A stretch of 64,000 nt of DNA from Streptomyces kanamyceticus (GTDB lineage: Bacteria > Actinomycetota > Actinomycetes > Streptomycetales > Streptomycetaceae). The position numbers and the translations under genes were made by a program. The DNA lies in NCBI RefSeq assembly GCF_008704495.1, contig NZ_CP023699.1:3782001-3846000 (forward strand). Direction: 5' to 3'. Each line of letters opens with the position of its first letter. Position 1 is the first letter of the stretch. The notes under the pieces were generated by a model that did not search any database, was not told the DNA's origin, and was given only the letters and a program-made list of their open reading frames with translations. This document shows positions 26,493 to 34,446 of the stretch, one piece after another.

Positions 26493-27686
26493 TCACTTCA
26501 TCTTGCACAAAGTGGCGTCGACGAGCCGGTCGGTGCGCTCGTCGCGGTCCTCCGTGTTCAGGTTGGTGGAGCGCATCACGATGACTCCCTTCTTGCCCTT
26601 GTCGATGAAGCCGTTGGCGTTCAGATGACCGATGGTGGTCCCGCCGTGGCTCCAGGAGCCGCCGCCGCAGCTGAGCTGCGTCCAGAAAATGCCGAGCCCT
26701 GCTTTCCTGGGCGCCACGCTGCCCTCCATCGGGGCCGGCACCGTCTTCTGCATCTGCGCCAGCTGCTTCGGCGCCAGCAGCTTGCCGCCGAGCAGAGCGC
26801 GCCAGAAGCGCGCGAGGTCGGTCGAGTTGGTGACGAGGTCGCCCGCCGAGCTGCCCCAGGTCATGCTCATCTTGGTGCTGTCGACCAGTGGGCCGCCGGG
26901 CTTGAACTGGTGATAGCCCTTGGCGTGCGGCCGGGGAAGGCCGGTGCGCGTGCCCGCGGAGAACGTGTGCGTGAGGCCGAGGGGTTCGATGATCCGGGCA
27001 CGGACCTCGTCGCTCCAGTGGCGCCCCGTCACCTTCTCGATGATCATCCCGGCGAGTATGTAACCGGTGTTGGAGTAGCTCCAGCCCTTGCCGGGCTCGA
27101 AGGTGGGCCGGTTCCGCAGGGCCATGTCGACCAGTTCGCGCGGCTGGTAGCGGTCGAAGCGGTGCTTCTGGAACTGGTCTCCGTCGAGGATGGGCAGCTG
27201 AGCGGCGTAGTCGGGCACCCCGCTCGTGTGCTGCAGCAGCTGGCGCACGGTGATCCGCCCGCCGTCGTTGCCGTTGCCCTTGACCACTCCGGGCAGCCAG
27301 CGCTCGACCTTGTCGTCGAGTCGCATGCGGCCTTCGCCCACGAGTTGCAGCACCACGGTCGAGACGAAGGTCTTGGTGTTGCTGCCCATCCGGAAGTAGC
27401 CCTGGCGCGGCACCGGCAGGTCGGTGCCGAGTTCGGCGGTGCCGCTGCGCACGGAGCTGCTCCCGCGACCGTTCACCAAGGTGGCCTCGGCGCCCACCGT
27501 TCCGTCCTCGCGGACGATGTCGTCCAGGCCCCGTTGAAGGTCCGCCCGGCCGGAATCGGCCGCTCGGACGTCCGGCTGGGCCGCCTGCGCCGCGGGCATC
27601 GCCAGTGCCGCCGTGGCGGCGACCGCCGCCACGGAGCCCAGGGCGAGACGGCGGCGCGTGGAGACGGGGTTTCGTGGCTGCGTCAT
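26493..27686 (-). CDS. Secreted serine beta-lactamase-family hydrolase / D-Ala-D-Ala carboxypeptidase-like
   Basis: A 397-aa exported protein of the class C beta-lactamase/esterase superfamily. Signal peptide (twin-arginine-like STRRRLALGSVAAVAATAAL), then S102-N-T-K105 (SxxK), YSN in GWSYSNTGY, and HGG in SWSHGGTTIG. Streptomyces DD-peptidase R61-like proteins share this layout. It could be a peptidase, esterase or lactamase. The Tat-like N-terminus (STRRRLALG) suggests folded export. GAGG precedes ATG 27686. Confidence 0.85.
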   Translation of the reverse strand: MTQPRNPVSTRRRLALGSVAAVAATAALAMPAAQAAQPDVRAADSGRADLQRGLDDIVREDGTVGAEATLVNGRGSSSVRSGTAELGTDLPVPRQGYFRMGSNTKTFVSTVVLQLVGEGRMRLDDKVERWLPGVVKGNGNDGGRITVRQLLQHTSGVPDYAAQLPILDGDQFQKHRFDRYQPRELVDMALRNRPTFEPGKGWSYSNTGYILAGMIIEKVTGRHWSDEVRARIIEPLGLTHTFSAGTRTGLPRPHAKGYHQFKPGGPLVDSTKMSMTWGSSAGDLVTNSTDLARFWRALLGGKLLAPKQLAQMQKTVPAPMEGSVAPRKAGLGIFWTQLSCGGGSWSHGGTTIGHLNANGFIDKGKKGVIVMRSTNLNTEDRDERTDRLVDATLCKMK

Positions 27687-27878
27687 GGTGGTTACCTCGC
27701 ATGTCTTGGAGACCGTTCGAGGCACCTGCCTCCCGTGCGGGCACGGTGTGTTGTGGTGCCGAACAGTCGGCCGGACGGTGCGTCCTGACCAAGATCATTC
27801 ACCCATGGGGAAGCGCTGGGCGACCATGACGGAGCCCCCCGGCGGGAGGTATGGACAACCCCACCCTCGTGGGGTCGC

Positions 27879-28541
27879 TCAGAGGCGGCAGCTGATCTCC
27901 ATGCCGTCCTCCACGGGGAACGTGACGCTCTGGTACCCGTTCCGGGAGTCACGGACGTAGTCGAGGTAGGGCGCGAGGTCCGCCAGGTCGACGTCGTCGG
28001 CGACGACGAGCGTGCCGGGCGCCAGGCGTGGTTCGAGGAGTCGCAGGACGGGCAGGCACAGGTCCTTCCAGCCGTCGAGGAGGACGAAGTCCGCGGCGTC
28101 GGTGACCGCGGCGAGGGTGTCGCGGGCGTCTCCTTCGAGGACGGTGATCAGGTCGTCGAGACCCGTCTCGGCGAACGTCCGGCGGGCGGCCGCGGCCTTG
28201 GCGGCGCTCAGTTCCGTACTGATCACGCGCCCCGTCCCGTTGTCGCGCACCGCGGCGGCGAGGTGGAGCGTGGAGATGCCGAAGGACGTGCCGAACTCGA
28301 CGACGGTGGCGGGGCGGGCGGCCCGGATCAGGTTGTAGAGGAGGCGGCCACCCTGGGCGGAGATCGGCATGTACACCTCCGCCTTGGCGTCGGCCTGTTC
28401 CTGCGGGTCGAGGGGCGCGGAGCCCTGGGGCCACTCCGCCCGGATCCGCCTGCTGGTCGCCTCGTCCTGTTCGGCCTGCCGGAACATCCGGTCGAGGGCG
28501 GAGGCGACGCGGGGGTCTTCGAGGGTGTTGGTGGGTGCCAT
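27879..28541 (-). CDS. O-methyltransferase (family 3)
   Basis: A 220-aa SAM-dependent O-methyltransferase of the caffeoyl-CoA/catechol type: MPISAQGGRLLYNLIRAA, VVEFGTSFGISTLHLAAA (motif I), VISTELSAAKAAAARRTF, FVLLDGWKDLCLPVL and LVVADDVDLADL. Substrate unknown; possibly a xenobiotic or antibiotic, since it is divergent from a TetR repressor with a shared operator. Confidence 0.85.
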   Translation of the reverse strand: MAPTNTLEDPRVASALDRMFRQAEQDEATSRRIRAEWPQGSAPLDPQEQADAKAEVYMPISAQGGRLLYNLIRAARPATVVEFGTSFGISTLHLAAAVRDNGTGRVISTELSAAKAAAARRTFAETGLDDLITVLEGDARDTLAAVTDAADFVLLDGWKDLCLPVLRLLEPRLAPGTLVVADDVDLADLAPYLDYVRDSRNGYQSVTFPVEDGMEISCRL

Positions 28542-28550
28542 GAACCTAGA

Positions 28551-28577
28551 CTAGACGCACCGTTGCGTAGCGTCTAG
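28551..28577. promoter_or_regulatory. Operator between O-methyltransferase and TetR genes
   Basis: Inverted repeat CTAGACGC (28551-28558) / GCGTCTAG (28570-28577) with an 11-nt centre that itself contains CGCA..TGCG. It lies 10 nt before the methyltransferase start and 35 nt before the TetR start, the usual place for a TetR operator controlling both. Confidence 0.7.
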
Positions 28578-28611
28578 AGATGCTGGCCTACTCTGGCCCC
28601 GGGAGGCAGAC

Positions 28612-29259
28612 ATGGAACGAGGACGTACGGCCGACGCCGCGGCCGGGCCACCACCGGCGGCGCGCCACCACGGCAACAGGCACGGCCGCAGCGAACAGGC
28701 CCGGCAGGCGGTCCTTGAGGCGGCCGACGACCTCTTGGTCGAGAAGGGCTTCACCGGCGTCACCATCGAGGGCATCGCCGCCCGGGCGGGCGTCGCCAAG
28801 CAGACCGTCTACCGCTGGTGGAAGACCAAGACCGACATCCTCCTGGACGCCTTCCTCCAGGACGCGGCCGAAGCGCTGACGCCGCCGGACCACGGCGACC
28901 TGGCCCCGGACCTCCGCGCCCACCTGCGCCAACTGGCCCTGTTCCTCACCCGGTCCGACGCGGGCGCCGTCTTCAAGGCCCTCATCGGGCACGCCCAGCA
29001 CGATCCCGCGTTCGCCGCGGCGCTGCGCTCCGGGTACCTCGACGAACAGCGCCGACGCGACCGGCTCCCGCTGGAACGCGCGGTGGCACGCGGCCAGCTC
29101 GCCGCCGGACTCGACATGGCGGCGGAGATCGACCAGCTCGTGGGGCCGGTCTACCACCGCGTCCTGGTGACGGCGGAACCCGTCGACCAGGCTTTCACCG
29201 ACCGCCTCGTGGAGGCGTTCCTGCACCGCGCGGGCGCGGGGGATTTGGGAAGCAGATGA
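28612..29259 (+). CDS. TetR-family repressor
   Basis: A 215-aa TetR regulator: basic N-terminus, then the helix-turn-helix (ADDLLVEKGFTGVTIEGIAA, GVAKQTVYRWWKTKTDIL) and a C-terminal TetR ligand domain (FLTRSDAGAVFKALIGHAQH). It probably represses the divergent O-methyltransferase and itself through the palindrome at 28551-28577. GGGAGG before ATG 28612. The stop overlaps the start of the following small gene. Confidence 0.88.
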   Translation: MERGRTADAAAGPPPAARHHGNRHGRSEQARQAVLEAADDLLVEKGFTGVTIEGIAARAGVAKQTVYRWWKTKTDILLDAFLQDAAEALTPPDHGDLAPDLRAHLRQLALFLTRSDAGAVFKALIGHAQHDPAFAAALRSGYLDEQRRRDRLPLERAVARGQLAAGLDMAAEIDQLVGPVYHRVLVTAEPVDQAFTDRLVEAFLHRAGAGDLGSR

Positions 29260-29627
29260 CTCTGAAGGCAGGCCAGCGGGTAGTGCTGGCAGCGGACACC
29301 CGGCTGACCGATTCGGCCGAGGTGGCGGGGGTCGTCCTCGGGTTCCTGTCCCTGGCGGCGGGCATCGGCGGGACCGTCGAGCAGGTGGTCGGCCACGAGG
29401 ACGCGGGCGACGACGTGCGCGAGTACGAGCGGCTCAAGTCGCTGCTCGACTCCTTCGGGCGCGAGATGCCCCCGGAGAGCAGGAGGCAGCTCGAAGAGAA
29501 GGTCGGCGCCCTGGAACCCGCGTGGACCGCCTTCCAGGAACGGACGCCTCGCGTGAGCGTGCGGGTCCGCTTCGACAACGGGTTCGTCCTCGACGGGGCC
29601 CACGAGGACCTCTTCGTCCCTGCCTGA
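29256..29627 (+). CDS. Conserved small protein, coupled to TetR
   Basis: A 123-aa protein starting inside the TetR stop (ATGA), hence translationally coupled. It has a hydrophobic stretch (VAGVVLGFLSLAAGIGGTVEQ) and a coiled, charged middle (DDVREYERLKSLLDSFGREM; RRQLEEKVGALEPAWTAF), ending FVLDGAHEDLFVPA. No family recognised. Coupling to the regulator suggests a role in the same response. Confidence 0.6.
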   Translation: MTLKAGQRVVLAADTRLTDSAEVAGVVLGFLSLAAGIGGTVEQVVGHEDAGDDVREYERLKSLLDSFGREMPPESRRQLEEKVGALEPAWTAFQERTPRVSVRVRFDNGFVLDGAHEDLFVPA

Positions 29628-29792
29628 GGTCGGGCGCGCGCCCTGGGCGAACCACGGCGCCCGGCCACCCACGATCAGTGTGCCGAGCGCCGCGTTCATC
29701 GGCACCAGCGACCCGGCGGTGTCACTCGCTCAGGTACGGCGCCGGGTCGGGACCTTCTTCGCCCGCCGTCCGGACAGGCCCCAGCGCCGCGA

Positions 29793-31355
29793 CTACTTGG
29801 CGCAGCTCTGGTCGCCGGTGGGCAACTTGCCCGTGGCCAGGTAGCGGTTGACCTTCTTGTCGACGCAGGCGTTCTCGTAGAGGCCATAGACCGCGTGCCG
29901 GTTGGCGCCCTTGACCGTGATCAGCTTGGAGCTGGGGAGCTGGTCGTGCAGCGCGACGGCGCCCTTGTGCGGGGTGCGCGGGTCACCGGTGGCGGACACG
30001 ATCAGCGCCTTGGCGTCGTGCTTGACCTGGGTGGGCTTCTCGCGGGGCCGGTCCCAGAAGGCGCACGGGCCGATGTTGTTGTTCACCGCGCCGAAGCGCG
30101 GGTAGGCGGCGCGGCTGCGCTGGATGTCGCGCCAGTAGACCTCGGGGTCACGCGGGGCGGCCACGTCGCCGCAGATGACGGCGGTCTGCGAACTGCCCAT
30201 GTTCGACTGGTCGCCGGTCGTCGCGAGCCGCAGGAGCCCGGCGAACTGCGGCGAGAGCTTGGTCGGCGCCTGCCCGGCGGCGGCCTTCGCGAGGACGGAC
30301 ACCTGCTCGCCGAGGGACGCCCGCGAGGCGTCGGTGTCGCTGTCGAGCCCGGCGAGGAGCACGAACGGGACCTGGGTGTCGTCGAGTCGGAAGGCGTCCG
30401 GGGCGGTGCCGACGGTCAGCGGGGCGCGCGAGGACTTCTTGATGACCCCGTCGATGGTGGCGAGGACCTGGGCGCGGGTGCGGCCGAGTCCGTAGGTGTT
30501 GTCGCGGGCAGCAGCCCACGTGGCCCAGTCGGCGAGCGCGCGCTCGTTCTCGCCGACGGCCTCCTTGAGCAGCCGGGGGCCGAACTTGCGCGGGTCGATG
30601 GCGCCGTCCAGGACCATGCGGTCGGTACGTCCCGGGAACATCTGGGTGTATACGGTGCCGAGGTAAGTGCCGTACGAATAGCCGAAGTAGGAGATCTTCC
30701 TCTCGCCGAGCGCGCCACGGATGACGTCCATGTCGCGGGCGGTGTTGCGGGTGCTCACGTGCGGCAGCACGTCCGCGTTGCCGGCACGGCACTTGGCGGC
30801 CAGGTCCTTGTGCAGGGCGACCTGGCGCTCGAAGCTGGCCCGGCTGAGACCGGCCGAGAAGAGGTTGGTGCCGACGTTCCAGCCGCAGTCCAACGGGGTG
30901 CTGCGGCCGACGAATCGGGGATCGAAGCCGACGATGTCGTACCGCGGCCCCGTCTTCTTCATCCACGCGTGGAATTCCGGCGGCGACTGGACGGCGCCGT
31001 TGCCGGGACCGCCGTTGTTGAGCAGCATCGAGCCGATGCGGTGGCGGGTGTCGGTGGCCTTGAGCCGGGACACCGCGACGGTGATCGTACGGCCCTGGGG
31101 CTTGGCGTAGTCGAGCGGCACGGTGACGTCCGCGCACTGCACACCCGCCTTGTCCAAGTCGCGGCCCATGGCGTCGTCCGGGCCCTTGGCACAGTCGCCC
31201 CAGCCCAGGCGCTGGTCGTAGTAACGGTCGAGCCCGGCACCGGACTTCGACGCGGCGGAGGTCCCGGCGGGGGTGGCCGTGGCGGTCGCGGCGGGGGCCG
31301 CGCCGAGGCAGGCGGCGAGGGCGAGGCCCAGGGTCGGGATCCGTATATGTCTCAT
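29793..31355 (-). CDS. tap: Secreted tripeptidyl aminopeptidase (alpha/beta hydrolase)
   Basis: A 520-aa exported serine peptidase of the S33 family that removes tripeptides from N-termini, like S. lividans Tap. Signal peptide (IPTLGLALAACLGAAPAATA), oxyanion loop LNNGGPGNG, nucleophile S227 in GYSYGTYLG, catalytic Asp in VSATGDPRTP and His in GANRHAVYG. The -10-like TAGCGT ends 8 nt before the ATG and no ribosome site is seen, so the mRNA may be leaderless. Confidence 0.9.
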   Translation of the reverse strand: MRHIRIPTLGLALAACLGAAPAATATATPAGTSAASKSGAGLDRYYDQRLGWGDCAKGPDDAMGRDLDKAGVQCADVTVPLDYAKPQGRTITVAVSRLKATDTRHRIGSMLLNNGGPGNGAVQSPPEFHAWMKKTGPRYDIVGFDPRFVGRSTPLDCGWNVGTNLFSAGLSRASFERQVALHKDLAAKCRAGNADVLPHVSTRNTARDMDVIRGALGERKISYFGYSYGTYLGTVYTQMFPGRTDRMVLDGAIDPRKFGPRLLKEAVGENERALADWATWAAARDNTYGLGRTRAQVLATIDGVIKKSSRAPLTVGTAPDAFRLDDTQVPFVLLAGLDSDTDASRASLGEQVSVLAKAAAGQAPTKLSPQFAGLLRLATTGDQSNMGSSQTAVICGDVAAPRDPEVYWRDIQRSRAAYPRFGAVNNNIGPCAFWDRPREKPTQVKHDAKALIVSATGDPRTPHKGAVALHDQLPSSKLITVKGANRHAVYGLYENACVDKKVNRYLATGKLPTGDQSCAK

Positions 31356-31451
31356 ACCGTCAGACGCTAAGCGGAACGACTACTCCCACTCACTACGGCT
31401 GTCCCCCCATTCTCGACGGGGGCAACCCCCATCAGCGGCCCCGCCACCTCA

Positions 31452-31512
31452 CGGCCGTACGCGAACGGGGCACCCGGCAAGCGCTGCCGAGTGCCCCATC
31501 CGCGTACGGCCG
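31452..31512. terminator. Two-tier hairpin downstream of the GntP gene
   Basis: An outer 12-bp stem CGGCCGTACGCG / CGCGTACGGCCG (31452-31463, 31501-31512) encloses an inner stem GGGGCAC / GTGCCCC (31467-31473, 31491-31497) and GGCA/TGCC. It is 27 nt past the GntP stop and upstream of the Tap gene. Confidence 0.65.
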
Positions 31513-31538
31513 GAGAGAAGAAGAGAAGAGACGTATCG

Positions 31539-33029
31539 CTACACGAACAGGCTCACCACGCCCGCGACCGCGAACCCGGCCACCGACAGGACCGATTCCA
31601 GCACCGTCCACGTCTTCAGCGTGTCCCGCTCGCTGATGCCGAAGTACTTCGCCACCATCCAGAACCCGCCGTCATTGACGTGCGAGGCGAAGATCGAGCC
31701 CGCCGAGATCGCCATGATGACCAGGGCCACGAACGCCTGCGAGTAGTCGCCCTCGGAGAGGAGCGGGGCCACGATGCCCGCCGTCGTGACGATCGCGACC
31801 GTCGCCGAACCCTGGGCCACGCGCAGGATCAGGGAGAGCAGGTAGGCGAGGACGATGATCGGCAGGCCCACGTCCTGGAAGGTGTCCGAGATGGCCGCGG
31901 CGACGCCGCTGGCCTTGAGGACCGCGCCGAAGATCCCGCCCGCGCCAACCACCAGGAGGATGTTGCCGACCGGCTTGAGGGACGAAGTCGACACCGTCTC
32001 AAGGGACTTGCGGGACCAGCCGCGCCGGATGCCGAGCAGGTAGTACGCCATCAGCAGGGCGATCGTCAGCGCGACGAAGGGGCTGCCGAAGAACTCGATG
32101 ACCGACCGGAACGTGGAGGGGTCGAAGGCGATCGAGGAGAAGGTGGCGAGGAGGATCAGGAGCAGCGGCGTACCGATGATGGTGAAGACGACGCCGAGCG
32201 GCACCGGCTTCTCGCTGGGCTGTACGCCCGAGGCGCGCTGCTCGGCGACGACCGCGGCCTTCGCCTCGTCGGCGGCCTCGACCATGTCCTGCGGCACGGG
32301 CACGAAGATGCGCTTGCCGATCCAGGCGGAGTAGACCCAGGCGGCGAGGACCGCGGGGATGCCGCAGACGATGCCCATGAGGATGACCCAGCCGAGGTCC
32401 ACCTTCAGGAGACCCGCCGCGGCCACCGGACCGGGGTGCGGGGGCAGGAACGCGTGGGTCATGGAGAGACCCGCGAGCAGGGGGAGGCAGTAGAGGAGGA
32501 TCGACTTGCCGGAGCGCTTCGCCGCGGCGTAGACGATCGGTGCGAGGACGAAGATGCCGACGTCGAAGAAGACGGGGACACCGAAGATGAGGCCCGTCAG
32601 GCCCATCGCGAGCGGGGCGCGCTTCTCACCGAAGAGACCGAGCAGGCGGGAGGCCAACACCTCGGCGCCGCCGGAGACTTCGAGGATCGCGCCGAGCATC
32701 GTACCGAGGCCGATGATGATCGCCACATGGCCGAGGATGCCGCCCATGCCCGACTCGATGACCGAGACCGCGTCGGACTTCTGGACCGTGCCGAAGAGTT
32801 CGGTGACGGAGAGACCGGCCGAGAGGCCGACGACTATGGAGACCGCGAGCAGCGCCACGAAGGGCTGCAGCCTGATCTTGATGATCAGGAAGAGCAGGAG
32901 CACGATGCCGAGCGCGGCGACGGTCAGGAGACCCGCCGTGCCGTCGATCAGGGTGAGGATTCCGCCGGTGTGCGGTGGCGCCTCGGTGGCGGGGGCGGCC
33001 GCGAGCGCCGCGAAGGGAGACGGGGACAT
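31539..33029 (-). CDS. GntP-family permease (gluconate or D-serine type)
   Basis: A 496-aa inner-membrane symporter of the GntP family with about 12-14 helices (LLTVAALGIVLLLFLIIKIR; FGVPVFFDVGIFVLAPIV; HAFLPPHPGPVAAAGLL; SGSIFASHVNDGGFWMV). The PPHPGP and HVNDGGFW boxes are family signatures. GntP proteins carry gluconate or related acids, but the D-serine transporter DsdX belongs here too, which suits the neighbouring D-amino-acid genes. ATG 33029 has GAGG 7 nt upstream. Confidence 0.88.
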   Translation of the reverse strand: MSPSPFAALAAAPATEAPPHTGGILTLIDGTAGLLTVAALGIVLLLFLIIKIRLQPFVALLAVSIVVGLSAGLSVTELFGTVQKSDAVSVIESGMGGILGHVAIIIGLGTMLGAILEVSGGAEVLASRLLGLFGEKRAPLAMGLTGLIFGVPVFFDVGIFVLAPIVYAAAKRSGKSILLYCLPLLAGLSMTHAFLPPHPGPVAAAGLLKVDLGWVILMGIVCGIPAVLAAWVYSAWIGKRIFVPVPQDMVEAADEAKAAVVAEQRASGVQPSEKPVPLGVVFTIIGTPLLLILLATFSSIAFDPSTFRSVIEFFGSPFVALTIALLMAYYLLGIRRGWSRKSLETVSTSSLKPVGNILLVVGAGGIFGAVLKASGVAAAISDTFQDVGLPIIVLAYLLSLILRVAQGSATVAIVTTAGIVAPLLSEGDYSQAFVALVIMAISAGSIFASHVNDGGFWMVAKYFGISERDTLKTWTVLESVLSVAGFAVAGVVSLFV

Positions 33030-33075
33030 CTTTGACCTCGTAAGTGCATGGGACTTTCGGAGCAGGGGGGATCGC

Positions 33076-33106
33076 GGCACGGCGCCCCGGGGGAAGGCGC
33101 CGTGCC
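33076..33106 (-). terminator. Terminator after the ridA operon
   Basis: An 11-bp perfect stem GGCACGGCGCC / GGCGCCGTGCC (33076-33086, 33096-33106) downstream of ridA and its 3' repeat array, upstream of the GntP start. Confidence 0.65.
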
Positions 33107-33154
33107 GTGACGACGTACGGCTTGCTGGTGGGTGATGCGCGTCCTCAGGACGTC

Positions 33155-33242
33155 GAGCGCGTCAGCTCAGAACGGCGAACTCGTCAGCTCAGAACGGCGA
33201 GCGCGTCAGCTCAGAACGGCGAGCGCGTCAGCTCAGGACTGC
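33155..33242 (-). repeat. 22-bp tandem repeats over the ridA stop codon
   Basis: Four 22-bp units (33155-33176, 33177-33198, 33199-33220, 33221-33242) of about GAGCGCGTCAGCTCAGAACG (+GC). The last unit is the end of ridA itself including its stop codon (TCA at 33228-33230 on the plus strand), and each copy repeats it. This looks like duplication of the gene's 3' end. Confidence 0.85.
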
Positions 33243-33638
33243 GAGCGCGTCGATCTCGATGAGCAGGCCCTTGGGCAGGCCCACGTAGACGGTGGTGCGG
33301 GCGGAGGCCGGGGCCTTCAGACCCTGCTCCTCGAAGTAGGAGTTGTAGATCTCGTTCATCTCCGCGAAGTGGTCCACGTCCGTGAGGTAGACGCGCATCA
33401 TCATCACGTCGTCCCAGGTCGCGCCGCCCTCTTCGAGGATCGCCTTGACGTTGGCGAAGGTCTGGAGGGTCTGCTCGCGCAGGGTCGGGCCCGCGGGGGT
33501 GGGGGCCTTGCCCTCCTCGGCGGGCAGGAAGCCGACCTGACCGGCGACCTGAAGGATGTTGCCCTTCTTCACGCCGTGGGAGAACTTCGCGGGCGGGGTG
33601 GTGTGGGTGGCCGGGGTGAGGGCGATCTTCTCGGTCAT
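33228..33638 (-). CDS. ridA: RidA (YjgF/YER057c/UK114), enamine/imine deaminase
   Basis: A 136-aa trimeric cytosolic protein. RidA hydrolyses reactive 2-aminoacrylate and other imines released by PLP enzymes such as serine/threonine dehydratases. Visible: FSHGVKKGNILQVAGQVGF, LREQTLQTFANVKAILEEGG, VYLTDVDHFAEMNEIYNSYF and the ligand Arg in SARTTVYVGLPKGLLIEID. It starts 7 nt after the IclR gene, which follows the PfkB gene, so these form one operon with a D-amino-acid deaminase diverging. Confidence 0.92.
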   Translation of the reverse strand: MTEKIALTPATHTTPPAKFSHGVKKGNILQVAGQVGFLPAEEGKAPTPAGPTLREQTLQTFANVKAILEEGGATWDDVMMMRVYLTDVDHFAEMNEIYNSYFEEQGLKAPASARTTVYVGLPKGLLIEIDALAVLS

Positions 33639-33645
33639 TCGCTGA

Positions 33646-34446
33646 TCAGGCTTCCTTGAGAGGGGTGGTTTTCGCATCGGACCGCGCGTCGGCCTTCGCC
33701 TCGGGCACGGCGCCGGAGTACTCCCGGCTGATGGCGTCCGCCGTGCGGCGCACCAGCGGAAGGAGGGTGAGGAGTTCCTCGGCCGTGACGACCACGTTCG
33801 GCGCGGAGACCGACATGGCGGCGACGACACGGCCGTCCGCACCGCGGATGGGGGCCCCGATGCAGTTGATGGACTCCTCGTGACCACCGAGGTCGGTGGC
33901 CCAGCCCTGTTCGCGCACCTTGTCCAACTCCCGCAGGAACGCTGCGGCGTTGGGTGTCGAACGGGACGTGTAGGTGGGGTAGTCGAGCTTCTCCGCGATG
34001 GCGCGGCGCTCGGCTTCCGGGAAGTCGGAGAGCAGCAGCTTGGCGACGGCGGCGACGGTGATGGCCACCGGCTTGCCGATGCGCGAGTACATCCGCACCG
34101 GATAGCGGCTCTCGACCTTGTCGATGTAGACGACCTCCTGCTCCTCGTACACGGCGAGGTGGACCGTGTGGCCGCACTTCTCGTTGAGCGCGAGGAGGTG
34201 GGGGTGGGCGATCTCGCGTACGTCGAGGTTCTCGACGGCCTCCTGGGCGAGCGCGAAGAGCCGCGCGCCCAGGCGGTAGCGCTGGTCGGACTGGCGGAAT
34301 ACCAGGCCGTGTTCGAGCAGAGTGCGGAGCAACCTGAGCGCCGTGGACTTGTGGACGCCGAGCCGGTCGGCGACCTGGCCCAGGTCGGCGGGGCCCTCGG
34401 CGAGCAGCGGCAGGATCGAGAGCGCGCGGTCGACGGTCTGGCTCAT
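33646..34446 (-). CDS. IclR-family regulator
   Basis: A 266-aa IclR protein: winged helix (VDRALSILPLLAEGPADLGQ, RLGVHKSTALRLLRTLLEHG), then the IclR effector domain (VHLAVYEEQEVVYIDKVESR, CIGAPIRGADGRVVAAMSVS) and an unusual acidic-basic tail. Its ATG overlaps the PfkB stop (ATGA). A palindrome at 35617-35633 is its likely operator, controlling the kinase operon and the divergent deaminase. The effector is probably a sugar acid or amino-acid-derived ligand. Confidence 0.9.
   Translation of the reverse strand: MSQTVDRALSILPLLAEGPADLGQVADRLGVHKSTALRLLRTLLEHGLVFRQSDQRYRLGARLFALAQEAVENLDVREIAHPHLLALNEKCGHTVHLAVYEEQEVVYIDKVESRYPVRMYSRIGKPVAITVAAVAKLLLSDFPEAERRAIAEKLDYPTYTSRSTPNAAAFLRELDKVREQGWATDLGGHEESINCIGAPIRGADGRVVAAMSVSAPNVVVTAEELLTLLPLVRRTADAISREYSGAVPEAKADARSDAKTTPLKEA

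Noticed and set aside
25690..27798. A 702-codon open frame joining the methyltransferase with antisense-frame sequence over the beta-lactamase-family gene
   Set aside because: Only the last 246 codons look like protein; the rest is out of frame with the real serine hydrolase gene (26493-27686).
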